Source: an uncultured Bacilli bacterium
GTDB taxonomy: Bacteria; Bacillota_I; Bacilli_A; ML615J-28; CAG-313
Assembly (NCBI GenBank): GCA_934133195.1
Contig: CAKPAZ010000001.1
Span: 62,001 to 126,000 of the forward strand
Direction of reading: 5' to 3'
DNA length: 64,000 nt
This document shows, piece after piece, positions 45,659 through 54,060 of this stretch (the stretch's first letter is position 1; each line of letters begins with the position of its first letter). The notes beneath the pieces were generated by a model that worked only from the letters and a program-made list of their open reading frames with translations, was not told the DNA's origin and did no database searches. The translations under genes were made by a program, and so were the position numbers.

Positions 45659-47803
45659 CTATTCAATTGCTATTCTTAATTTATTGTCTGCAGTTGGATG
45701 ATCTTTAGTAACTTCATGAATACCATTACCATCGTTTAAATCATATTGATAAACAATGACAACCACATATTCACCTTTTTCTAAACCACTAAATGATAAG
45801 TCAGCAGTTGAAACCCCTTCATTATTTTGGTCTTTCTTAATGTTATCTAAATGATCTTTACTTGTTACAAGAGTATCATCTTTATAAACTTCTACTCTTA
45901 AAATATTTAATATTAGGTCAATATCTGTTAACTTAAACCATAAAAGTAATGTATTATTAAATGGAACTCCACTAGTAATAACCGCAGTTGGAACGGTTAA
46001 TGGAATGGTATGAGTAGTTGTTGATACACTATCAGTATGAACACCTGTTCCATCATTTAAGTCATATTGATAATTAATTCTAATTTCATAGTCATTATCC
46101 GATAATAAATCACTAAATGAAAGCTCGTTTAAGTCAGTAATGCTTTTAACTACTTCGTTATTTAAAAGTAAATCGACAGAAGTTACACTACCAACATTAT
46201 CAATATCTTCAATATCATAGTTGAAAGTAATACCATATTTTGTTGGTGTTACATCCTTATGAGTTATTATTGGTTTTTCTTTTGGTAGAGTTGTAAATTC
46301 ATGTTCAATGGTTAAGAATTTTTCACCGGTACCATCTAGTAAATCATATTGATAAGTTGCATAGAATTTATATTGATTATTTGATAATAAATTAGTTAAT
46401 TCACGAATATCTTGATCAAATTTATGAGTATCAACTAAGACTTCAGTTTGACCTTCAAGTTTGTAAACTTCAAGTTTAATGATTTTACCAATATCTGTAG
46501 TATCCATAATATCATAATTAAATCTTAAACCATCTTTGGTTGGAGTTGAATCAATTACCTCAACAGTTGGTGTTGGACGTTCTTCGGTCTTGATGGTTGT
46601 TCTGATTTCTTTCGTGATAAGCGTTTCTTCATCATTTTCGGTTATTGTATATTCATATGTTGCGATTACTTCATATTCGGTATTAGATAGTAAGTTAGTA
46701 AAGTCAATTACATCACTTTCAGGTTTAATAAAATTAACTAGATCTTCACCTTTATAGATTTCAACCTTTGTTAAATTACCAGTAAACTTATCAGTTCTTA
46801 CCAAATTAATATGAGCACTATCATAATCTGTAGTTATTTCCCCAAAGTTATATCCTTCATCAGTTGTAAAGGAATGACGATATAAAATATTAGCTTTCTT
46901 ACCTTCTCCATCAAGTAAATCATATACCCCAATAATAATGTAGGTGTAGTTACTTCCTAGTCTTAAGTTACTATATGGAATAAGCGTACGACCAATGTTT
47001 AGTTTATCAACTCTTAATAAATCTTCATCATTAAATAAATAAATATTTATCCCACTTTCAGCATCAATGATGCTATCTAAATCCTTAATTTCTACACTAA
47101 TACCATAATTTGTAAGGTCAGCGATACCACTTAAATCAGATACGTTAGGTACATTTTGGTAGGTTACCCCAATTTTGATTGTACGTTCACCATCAAATCT
47201 TACGTCTTTAATAGATTCACCATCAACATACTTGATCGCATCAATTGTGATTTCTTCAATTCCTGAAGCCTCACCAACTTTAAATTTAACAATGATTTCT
47301 GTTGAATTAGATCCTTCAACAAATTCATATGATTGATATTTGTAACTATTTAAAGTAAATGATAAGATTTCAAATGATTTTGGATTATCTACTTTAATCG
47401 TTACTAGAATTTCTTCTTCTGGTTGGGCATAACAAGAAATGCCAGGAAGATAGATAATACCGATTTTATCGATTATTTCATCTTCTGATTCACCCGCAAG
47501 CTTTTTCTTTGTTCCACTTAAGTGATGGACAGTTTGAAAGTTACTTGCGACCATTTCTCTATATACCGGTGTATTCTTATAATTAATTACGGAAATTATC
47601 GTAATTACCACAATCAAACAAGTCATTACTGCACTTAATCCCCAAATAATTGGTTTTTTATTTACTTTAAACCATGATGGTGCTTTAACAACTTTATTTC
47701 TTTTTATCTTAACGATACCCTTAGTTTCTTCGAGTTTGTTATCTGTAACATTAGATAAATCTCGGAGAAAATCATCTCTTAATTTATCAAACTTTTTTCT
47801 CAT
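45659..47803 (-). CDS. Single-pass membrane protein with Fn3-like modules, probable sensor/anti-sigma partner of the ECF sigma factor
   Basis: 714 residues: about 50 charged cytosolic residues (MRKKFDKLRDDFLRDLSNV), one membrane helix at residues 52-73 (IIWGLSAVMTCLIVVITII), and a large outside part. That part has a domain (about 125-330) clearly homologous to residues about 290-520 of the giant lipoprotein (shared LSFTLNxxKYQSYEFxEGSN, ITIDAIKYVD, KDVRxDGxRT), then four Fn3-like modules of the same type (LLSNNQYKFYATYQYDLLDG). It starts one base after the sigma gene stop with its ribosome site inside that gene. Position and topology fit an anti-sigma factor, but no known anti-sigma fold (zinc HxxxCxxC) is visible, so this role is inferred. 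Confidence 0.75.
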   Translation of the reverse strand: MRKKFDKLRDDFLRDLSNVTDNKLEETKGIVKIKRNKVVKAPSWFKVNKKPIIWGLSAVMTCLIVVITIISVINYKNTPVYREMVASNFQTVHHLSGTKKKLAGESEDEIIDKIGIIYLPGISCYAQPEEEILVTIKVDNPKSFEILSFTLNSYKYQSYEFVEGSNSTEIIVKFKVGEASGIEEITIDAIKYVDGESIKDVRFDGERTIKIGVTYQNVPNVSDLSGIADLTNYGISVEIKDLDSIIDAESGINIYLFNDEDLLRVDKLNIGRTLIPYSNLRLGSNYTYIIIGVYDLLDGEGKKANILYRHSFTTDEGYNFGEITTDYDSAHINLVRTDKFTGNLTKVEIYKGEDLVNFIKPESDVIDFTNLLSNTEYEVIATYEYTITENDEETLITKEIRTTIKTEERPTPTVEVIDSTPTKDGLRFNYDIMDTTDIGKIIKLEVYKLEGQTEVLVDTHKFDQDIRELTNLLSNNQYKFYATYQYDLLDGTGEKFLTIEHEFTTLPKEKPIITHKDVTPTKYGITFNYDIEDIDNVGSVTSVDLLLNNEVVKSITDLNELSFSDLLSDNDYEIRINYQYDLNDGTGVHTDSVSTTTHTIPLTVPTAVITSGVPFNNTLLLWFKLTDIDLILNILRVEVYKDDTLVTSKDHLDNIKKDQNNEGVSTADLSFSGLEKGEYVVVIVYQYDLNDGNGIHEVTKDHPTADNKLRIAIE

Positions 47804-47804
47804 T

Positions 47805-48317
47805 TTATTGTTCCTCCATTATCATTCTTAGTTTTTCTAAAGATAATTTTAATTTTAGACTAACATACTTTGGAGTTTTGTCCATCATTTCAGCAATTTC
47901 TTTAAATTTGTATCCGAAGACAATGTTATACACGATAACATCTTTTTCTTCTTGATCAAAATTCTCAGATAATATTTCATCATATTTCCCCAAGTAGGTT
48001 GTACTTACGTCAGGTAGTTCATCGATAATGTCATTATTTTTAATGACTCTTTTTTCCTTAACTAAATCTCTTGTACAATAGTTTTTTGCGAGATTCTTAG
48101 CAATTGTAAGTATCCAGTATTTAAAGTTTCCCCCGTTATATTGTTCGATCTTATTATATACCGTAAGAAAAGTATCTTGTAATAGTCTTGATGTCGCATC
48201 ATGATTTCTTACAATCTGGTATATAACGTAATAAATTAGGTTTTTGTACTCGGCGTATAAATCTTCAAACGCTTCTTCGTCTTTTTCTTTGATTAAATCG
48301 ATTTGCTTTTTATTCAT
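47805..48317 (-). CDS. ECF-type RNA polymerase sigma factor
   Basis: 170 residues. Region 2: EAFEDLYAEYKNLIYYVIYQ and DTFLTVYNKIEQYNGGNFKYWILTIAKNLAKNY, the latter matching the conserved region 2.3-2.4 (F..WL..IA.N...). Region 4: a helix-turn-helix in VFGYKFKEIAEMMDKTPKYVSLKLKLSLEKLR. No region 3. Such sigma factors are usually held by a co-transcribed membrane protein, which is the next gene. Ribosome site GAGGAGAATTT. Natural targets may include its own operon and the giant lipoprotein gene. Confidence 0.92.
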   Translation of the reverse strand: MNKKQIDLIKEKDEEAFEDLYAEYKNLIYYVIYQIVRNHDATSRLLQDTFLTVYNKIEQYNGGNFKYWILTIAKNLAKNYCTRDLVKEKRVIKNNDIIDELPDVSTTYLGKYDEILSENFDQEEKDVIVYNIVFGYKFKEIAEMMDKTPKYVSLKLKLSLEKLRMIMEEQ

Positions 48318-48380
48318 AAATTCTCCTCTTTATACGTTAACATTTATAATTTTTGTTACCATATTCTACCAAACGATTAG

Positions 48381-48393
48381 GACATTAAATGTC
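48381..48393. promoter_or_regulatory. Short inverted repeat upstream of the ECF sigma gene
   Basis: GACATTAAATGTC, palindromic except at the centre, lies about 63 bases before the sigma start and just upstream of a possible -10 (TAGAAT). A candidate operator only. Confidence 0.35.
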
Positions 48394-48411
48394 TCTTTAT
48401 CAAAAAAAACA

Positions 48412-48645
48412 TCATTCTGATTCATTTGCGTAGGATATTAGCTTATAAATTTGTTTAGAACGTAAGTATACTATCTCCTTTCCGGTATAAAAATTGTAAA
48501 GATATGAACGAATTTCATTGATGTATCTACTAAATGTCTTATCTTCTAGATTAAATTTTTGTCTTATTTCGGTAGTGTTAATAAATTTATTAGTTAGTAA
48601 TTCTTCATAAATATATAAACATACCTGTGTTTTTACTAGTTTCAT
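48412..48645 (-). CDS. Small helix-turn-helix protein
   Basis: 77 residues, not assignable to a named family. Residues about 18-48 (NKFINTTEIRQKFNLEDKTF SRYINEIRSYL) read as a winged helix-turn-helix like the N-terminal domain of WYL/DeoR-type regulators, followed by a short beta hairpin (KEIVYLRSKQIYKLIS). There is no sensor domain. ATG follows GAGGTGAAAGA. It lies 94 bases upstream of the ECF sigma gene in the same direction and may control it; the palindrome between them is a possible target. Confidence 0.7.
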   Translation of the reverse strand: MKLVKTQVCLYIYEELLTNKFINTTEIRQKFNLEDKTFSRYINEIRSYLYNFYTGKEIVYLRSKQIYKLISYANESE

Positions 48646-48699
48646 TCTTTCACCTCACACTACATAAGACACATCTATTTTCAAAAAAAGCAAAATAAA

Positions 48700-48722
48700 A
48701 CACCTTTTTTTTATAAAGGTGT
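48700..48722 (-). terminator. Second hairpin after ntdP
   Basis: Stem ACACCTTT / AAAGGTGT followed on the minus strand by TTTTATTTTG. It backs up the stronger hairpin 12 bases earlier. Confidence 0.6.
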
Positions 48723-48733
48723 TAGAAAAAAAG

Positions 48734-48761
48734 AAAAAATCCGTATCATTACGATACGGAT
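48734..48761 (-). terminator. Terminator after ntdP
   Basis: Stem ATCCGTATC / GATACGGAT followed by TTTTTTCTTTTTTT on the minus strand. Confidence 0.85.
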
Positions 48762-48777
48762 CAATGTTAATGTTAAA

Positions 48778-49338
48778 CTAATTTAATAGTTTGGCTTGAT
48801 GCTTTTTGGCTTTCTTTTTGGCTTGTTCTTTTAAGTTACAATAAATAGCGTAATCACTAAGTACAACCTCTGAATTAAATGGTAAAATTCCTTTATCAAT
48901 TCGATTTAATAATACTTGAAGTTCACGTTCAATGATACTTACAAGTTTATCCGAATATCCATAGTCAATTTTATTAAAATCAAATTCATCACGATCGAGG
49001 ATAATTTTATCTCCACTTGGGAAGACTTTAACATCGAGATCATAGTCTATGTACTTAACACCTTCACTATCCTTTACATAAGGTGAACTCAAATTACAGT
49101 AATAATAGATTGCGTTGCCTCTTAACATACAGATAATGTTAAACCAATAGTTTTTAAAGAAGTAACATACTGCTGGTTCCTTCGTTTTCCATCTTCTACC
49201 ATCACCATCAATGACATTTGCACGGTCATTAACTATTACTAAAACATCGCTTGTTTGGCGTACTATGTAAGTTGATTGCCATACACGATGAAGAACACCA
49301 TTATGTTTATAACTAATAATTTCTATTTTGTTATTCAC
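48778..49338 (-). CDS. ntdP: DUF402 nucleoside tri-/diphosphate phosphatase (NtdP/YgaC type)
   Basis: 186 residues. The FomD-like barrel motifs are visible: HNGVLHRVWQSTYIV, DGDGRRWKTKEPAVCYFF, NIICMLRGNAIYYYCNLSSP, and the metal-binding acidic run KYIDYDLDVKVFPSGD with ILDRDEFD. Known members hydrolyse nucleoside tri- and diphosphates with Mg2+. A Lys-rich tail (KEQAKKKAKKHQAKLLN) is extra. Monocistronic between promoter-free DNA and two terminators. Confidence 0.87.
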   Translation of the reverse strand: MNNKIEIISYKHNGVLHRVWQSTYIVRQTSDVLVIVNDRANVIDGDGRRWKTKEPAVCYFFKNYWFNIICMLRGNAIYYYCNLSSPYVKDSEGVKYIDYDLDVKVFPSGDKIILDRDEFDFNKIDYGYSDKLVSIIERELQVLLNRIDKGILPFNSEVVLSDYAIYCNLKEQAKKKAKKHQAKLLN

Positions 49339-49419
49339 ATAATCACTTCTTTCTTAAATCGTAATAATTATACCATTTTTACCATTTTTTTTAAAGCAAA
49401 AAGACCAAAAAATTTAAAA

Positions 49420-50154
49420 TTAAGCTTGTTTGTTCTTATAATGATCGATTAAATCAATAAGACGATCATATTCTCTATTAACAAGTACTTCAAGATATTC
49501 TTCAAATGGTACTTGAGTCTTATTAACTTTAAATTCTTCTAATAATTCAAAATAGTGAAGCTTATCTTTTGCGGGGATGGAAATAGGTAAATATCCACCT
49601 TCAATTAGCATATAGTTTAATACAAGTCTCGCAAGACGACCATTACCATCTAAGAATGGATGTACTTTTGCAAGTTGTAAGTGTGCATATGCAGCTTTTT
49701 GGATTGTGGTACCTTCATAGTTTTGAAGGGTATCATAGTATTTTTTCATACGATCGTATACTTTGATGTAATCACATGGAGTATGGTGTGATCCTTTAAT
49801 GCTGATATTAGTATTACGATATAAGCCTCCATTGATAATACCATCAAGTAACATCTCATGTAAGTCTTTAACAAAATCTTCAGTAAATGGTTTTCCTTCA
49901 TGGATATAGTCAAGCATAAATTGATATGTACGGAAATGATTGTAAATACTACGTTTTAAAGTTTCATCAATTCTTACAGGATAACCTTTAGTAATAGAAA
50001 CAACATCTTCTACAGATACAAGAGTATTACCTTCAATGCATGTAGAATTTTTAGTATAAACGCATGCGAAATTATAGTCATATAATCTAACTTCTTCAGC
50101 AGGTACATACTTTAAGTTTTCCTTTACATACAATTTCTTTTCTTCAAGATTCAT
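49420..50154 (-). CDS. Fic domain protein, self-inhibited (class II) type
   Basis: 244 residues. The active-site motif HPFLDGNGRLAR (HxFxDGNGRxxR) predicts AMP transfer from ATP to a protein hydroxyl, or the reverse reaction. An upstream STCIEGNTL matches the inhibitory (S/T)xxxE(G/N) helix motif placed before the Fic core, so the enzyme should be auto-inhibited. No separate antitoxin-type gene is next to it. ATG 50154 fits the AAAAGGAG site better than the in-frame GTG nine bases upstream. Targets unknown. Confidence 0.9.
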   Translation of the reverse strand: MNLEEKKLYVKENLKYVPAEEVRLYDYNFACVYTKNSTCIEGNTLVSVEDVVSITKGYPVRIDETLKRSIYNHFRTYQFMLDYIHEGKPFTEDFVKDLHEMLLDGIINGGLYRNTNISIKGSHHTPCDYIKVYDRMKKYYDTLQNYEGTTIQKAAYAHLQLAKVHPFLDGNGRLARLVLNYMLIEGGYLPISIPAKDKLHYFELLEEFKVNKTQVPFEEYLEVLVNREYDRLIDLIDHYKNKQA

Positions 50155-50198
50155 TTTAGTCACGCTCCTTTTATATAGTATATCATATTTTAATTTTT

Positions 50199-50519
50199 TT
50201 AATGATTAATTGCATTGATTATTTCATCAAAGTCATCTTCACTTAGCATTCCTTGATACTTATCTACAATTTTTCCCCCTATATATAATAAGGTAGTAGG
50301 TACCGTTTTAGTGGAAACTCCTGATGGTAGATTTTCAGTAATTCCCGTATCAACTTTATAAATATGCATATCAGGGTAGTCATCTAATAGTTCTTCAAAC
50401 TTAAATAATAGCATCTTACAAATAGGACACCACTTAGTATAAAAGACTACAACACCATCATTGATATTTACTTCTTCTAATGTTTGTTCATTTAAGTTAA
50501 TTTCTTCGATTTCGTTCAT
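50199..50519 (-). CDS. Thioredoxin-like protein
   Basis: 106 residues with VVFYTKWCPICKMLLFKF, a CPIC redox centre, and the cis-Pro loop TKTVPTTLLYIGG. A reductant or thiol-disulfide exchange role in the cytosol is likely (no signal peptide). It starts nine bases after mutS2 and is co-transcribed with it. The CPIC rather than CGPC centre argues against classical TrxA. Confidence 0.85.
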   Translation of the reverse strand: MNEIEEINLNEQTLEEVNINDGVVVFYTKWCPICKMLLFKFEELLDDYPDMHIYKVDTGITENLPSGVSTKTVPTTLLYIGGKIVDKYQGMLSEDDFDEIINAINH

Positions 50520-50527
50520 TATCTCAC

Positions 50528-52879
50528 CTACTTTAACTCAATTACAGTAACCCCAAAGCCACCTTCAGTCTCACCACCATAGCGGAAAGACTTGATGTGT
50601 GGAGATCGTCTAACAAATGATTGTACAAGCTCACGGATAGCTCCGGTACCATAACCATGAATAATGGTCGCTTGTTTGATTCCCACTAAAACCAGGTCAT
50701 CAATATATTTATCAAGGGCATCTTCAGCCTCAACATATCTTTTACCTCTTAAATCAAGGACTAAAGAGACATTAGCTTTTGAGGTGGTAGTGCTAATTCG
50801 TGATTTTGGTTCACTAACCTTAGGGGCTTTCTTTACTTTACTTAAGTCTTCACGACTAACGTCAAGTAAGATATTACCAATAGCAACATGGTAGGTACCA
50901 TTTTTATTGATTTTTTGAACACTACCATATTGATCATAAGAATCAATATAGACATCATCACCAACTTCAATTGGTTCATTGGAATTGGTAGTTTTCTTCT
51001 TCTTTTCCGTTTTCTTTTTGACATCTAAGTCATTAAGTTTTTTCTTAAGATCAATGACTTCATGTAGCTTTAGATTTTTATTTAAGTTTTCTTCTAAGGC
51101 TGATATTAGGTCTTGACCTTCACCTTTAGCTTTTTCAATAATCTTGGTAGCCTCAATTATAGCCTTATTAATTATTTCTTTTTGTTTTTGATCGATATTA
51201 TCAAGTTCATTATCTAGTTGTTTTTGTTTTTCTTCATTTTCTTTGATTAATGAATTTAAAGAACGTCTAAGTTCTTCATTTTCGTTAACCATGGTTTCAA
51301 GTTTTAGGATTAACTTTCTAGTTTCAGTATCGTTAGTTAATGTTAATTCATTAGCTTCATCTAAAATTTCTTTCTTTAAGCCTAGTCTTTTAGCAATATA
51401 CAAAGCATTAGATGATCCACTTACGCCAATTAGTAAATGATAAGTTGGCGATAAAGTGTTTTGGTCAAATTCCATCGAAGCATTAATAATACGAGGTTCT
51501 TCAAAACCAAAGGCTTTTAGATCTGAATAGTGAGTAGTCGTAATAAAACTAACTTCATTTTTAATCAAGTATTTTAGAATCGCTTTAGCAAGATTTGAGC
51601 CTTCAACCGGGTCAGTACCGGCGCCAATTTCATCAAACAACACTAAAGACTTGGGAGTTACCTCATTAATGATCTGAACTATGTTATTCATATGTGACGA
51701 AAATGTGGATAAGTTATTCTCAATACTTTGATCATCACCAATATCACAAAAGACATTATCATAAAGCATAACGTCAGATTCTGCATCAGCTGGAATCAAT
51801 AGTCCATATTTAGTCATTAAAACAAGTAAACCAACAGTTTTTAATAAAACAGTCTTACCACCAGTATTAGGACCAGTAATAATAATACCATCATACTTAG
51901 AACTAAAGTTAATATTGTTAGGAATTACTTTTTTAACCTTTAATAAAGGATGTCTAGCATTAACTAAATTAAGGTTACCTTCAAGATTTAAGTGCGGACG
52001 TCTTCCTGTGTAAGTGCGAGCAAGTGAAGCTTTCGCGAAAAGGAGATCAAGTTCTACTACTTTCTCAAAGTAAAGTTTTAGTCTTTCTACTTCCTTATTT
52101 ATATAGGAAGAAATCTCTTTTAAAATCTTTTCAATTTCATCATGTTCTTGATGATATAGTTCCATCTTTTCACGCATTAATTCTTGAACTCCAAATGGTT
52201 CAATATAAACGGTTTGCATACTTGAACTATAGTCTTGAATAGTACCTTTTACCATGTTTTTATACTCGGCTTTAACAGCTAAACAGTAACAATCATTTCG
52301 CATAACAATACTGCTTTGAGCAAGTTTTGATGATTCTCTTACTAAAATTTCTTGGCATCTAGTTTTTATTCTTTGGTCAATACCTTGAAGTTTGTTACGG
52401 ATTTGTTTAAGCGTTGGACTAGCATTATCTAAGACTTCTCCTGATTCATCGATTGACTTAATGATAATTTGGTCAAGATAATCAATGACATCTAGTTCAT
52501 TTACAACTCTTTCATAATTATGACAACTAATTTTTTCATTTAACAAAGCATTTAATAACTTAATATTGGCCTTAATAGTTAAAAATAACTTTTCTGTTTC
52601 ATAGATTTCACTACCTGAAAGCTTAGCTCCTTTTGATGCTAGCATTAAGATGTAATCATAATCAGAACTCATCATAATTGGAGCTCTTTCAAAACGCATA
52701 ATAATCTTTAAAGCTTCATCAACATTGTCAAGTTCATTATTTAAATATTCAATATTATCACTTTGTTCTAAGTGTTGAACAATATCCATCGTTTTAGGTA
52801 GAATACATTCATGATATAATGATGTCAATATTTCATTTATTTCTAGTTTTTTAGTACTTAATAATTTAATATCACTCAT
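50528..52879 (-). CDS. mutS2: Endonuclease MutS2
   Basis: MutS paralogue without the mismatch-binding domain. Walker A ITGPNTGGKTVLLKT, Walker B SLVLFDEIGAGTDP, a coiled-coil region rich in Glu/Lys (about 515-610), a KOW-like stretch (VGDDVYIDSYDQYG), and a C-terminal Smr nuclease domain with LDLRGKRYVEAEDAL and IIHGYGTGAIRE. Length 783 normal. Acts on recombination intermediates or collided ribosomes according to work on other species. Divergent from rnhC. Confidence 0.95.
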   Translation of the reverse strand: MSDIKLLSTKKLEINEILTSLYHECILPKTMDIVQHLEQSDNIEYLNNELDNVDEALKIIMRFERAPIMMSSDYDYILMLASKGAKLSGSEIYETEKLFLTIKANIKLLNALLNEKISCHNYERVVNELDVIDYLDQIIIKSIDESGEVLDNASPTLKQIRNKLQGIDQRIKTRCQEILVRESSKLAQSSIVMRNDCYCLAVKAEYKNMVKGTIQDYSSSMQTVYIEPFGVQELMREKMELYHQEHDEIEKILKEISSYINKEVERLKLYFEKVVELDLLFAKASLARTYTGRRPHLNLEGNLNLVNARHPLLKVKKVIPNNINFSSKYDGIIITGPNTGGKTVLLKTVGLLVLMTKYGLLIPADAESDVMLYDNVFCDIGDDQSIENNLSTFSSHMNNIVQIINEVTPKSLVLFDEIGAGTDPVEGSNLAKAILKYLIKNEVSFITTTHYSDLKAFGFEEPRIINASMEFDQNTLSPTYHLLIGVSGSSNALYIAKRLGLKKEILDEANELTLTNDTETRKLILKLETMVNENEELRRSLNSLIKENEEKQKQLDNELDNIDQKQKEIINKAIIEATKIIEKAKGEGQDLISALEENLNKNLKLHEVIDLKKKLNDLDVKKKTEKKKKTTNSNEPIEVGDDVYIDSYDQYGSVQKINKNGTYHVAIGNILLDVSREDLSKVKKAPKVSEPKSRISTTTSKANVSLVLDLRGKRYVEAEDALDKYIDDLVLVGIKQATIIHGYGTGAIRELVQSFVRRSPHIKSFRYGGETEGGFGVTVIELK

Positions 52880-52894
52880 GTTTATTCCTTTCTA

Positions 52895-52923
52895 TTGCTA
52901 AAAAAACAATTTTATGATATAAT
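52895..52923 (+). promoter_or_regulatory. Promoter for rnhC
   Basis: TTGCTA (52895-52900), 17-base spacer, TATAAT (52918-52923), followed by TTGGAGG before the ATG at 52944. Confidence 0.82.
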
Positions 52924-52943
52924 TCTCTTGGAGGATACTTTTT

Positions 52944-53933
52944 ATGCAACAGAATACTAATTCCACCCATAAGATTAAAGCTACAAATGAGCAAATGCAA
53001 GAAATGATTGATTTTTATCAAGGATACCTTGAATATGGAGCATCTAAATACACGATTGCTCGTGCTAAACTTGCAAATGCGACAATTACCTTTTATCGTA
53101 CTAATGTTGTTTTATTCCAAGGCCTAAATGAAGCCAAAGAATACAATCAGTGGGCTAAAAAATTTAATCTTCCTATCGATGAAGAAAAAGTTGTTCAAAC
53201 CATTGATTATAGTAATCTTGTTGCGATAGGTACTGATGAAGTAGGTACTGGGGACTTCTTCGGTCCGATTGTTGTTTGTGCAACCTACACCGACCATGAA
53301 GCGATGATTAAACTACGCCATCTCGGTGTTAAAGATTCTAAACTATTAACAGATAGTCAAATGATTCCCCTAGCAATCAAAATCACCGAAATCATTCCCT
53401 ACTCAATCGTATTCTTAGATCCCATTAAGATAAATAGTCTCTCTCCAAAATATGATAATCTTAATTTTATTAAAGCTTATCTTCACAATAAAGCTATAAA
53501 TAGTATACTAAAAAAAATAGGTGATGTAAAGTACGACGCTATATTAATTGACGAGTTTACACCTAAAGAAAAATACCTAAAATACCTTGAACATCAACAA
53601 AATGTCGTAACAAATGTTACTACAATTGTCCGTGGTGAGAAAGAACACATCGGGATTGCGGCAGCATCAATTATCGCTAGAGCAGCATTCTTACGAGAAC
53701 TAAAAAAACTTAGTATTGAATATAAAATGGAACTTCTAAAAGGAGCAGGACCTGAGGTTGACCACTCTGCCATCTCATTTGTCCGTTCCTATGGCTTTGC
53801 AGAACTTAAGAAAGTCGCAAAACTAAAGTATGCTAACTCTCTTCGTGTTATCGATTACTTCAAACATAATCCACTACCTAAATCAAGACTTGTAGGTATT
53901 GAAGATATAAAACAAAAACTAAATATTGAATAA
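52944..53933 (+). CDS. rnhC: Ribonuclease HIII
   Basis: Cuts RNA in RNA-DNA hybrids. The N-terminal 75 or so residues form the TBP-like substrate-binding domain specific to HIII. The catalytic domain starts with AIGTDEVGTGDFFGPIVV (first Asp and Glu), with further acidic residues in LIDEFTP and GPEVDHSAISF. 329 residues. Neighbourhood of mutS2 as in B. subtilis, though zapA, cvpA and polX are missing between them. Confidence 0.95.
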   Translation: MQQNTNSTHKIKATNEQMQEMIDFYQGYLEYGASKYTIARAKLANATITFYRTNVVLFQGLNEAKEYNQWAKKFNLPIDEEKVVQTIDYSNLVAIGTDEVGTGDFFGPIVVCATYTDHEAMIKLRHLGVKDSKLLTDSQMIPLAIKITEIIPYSIVFLDPIKINSLSPKYDNLNFIKAYLHNKAINSILKKIGDVKYDAILIDEFTPKEKYLKYLEHQQNVVTNVTTIVRGEKEHIGIAAASIIARAAFLRELKKLSIEYKMELLKGAGPEVDHSAISFVRSYGFAELKKVAKLKYANSLRVIDYFKHNPLPKSRLVGIEDIKQKLNIE

Positions 53934-53942
53934 AAAAAAGCA

Positions 53943-53975
53943 AAATGCGTTGAAAATAAATCAACGCATTTTTTG
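53943..53975 (+). terminator. Terminator after rnhC
   Basis: Stem AAATGCGTTGA / TCAACGCATTT with a 7-base loop and TTTTT. Confidence 0.85.
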
Positions 53976-54002
53976 TTATATAGATTATGAAGTAAATAAA
54001 GT

Positions 54003-54033
54003 AAAAAAGTAACCATGATTTGATTACTTTTTT
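54003..54033 (-). terminator. Terminator after the TIR gene
   Basis: Stem AAAAAAGTAA / TTACTTTTTT with a 11-base loop. Its AT-rich arms may work in both directions. Confidence 0.7.
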
Positions 54034-54060
54034 AAAAATTTTGTCTATTTGTCTTTATTA

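Noticed and set aside
45659..47803. Call as a classical zinc anti-sigma (ZAS) protein
   Set aside because: No HxxxCxxC motif in the cytosolic 50 residues; kept only as a probable partner by context.
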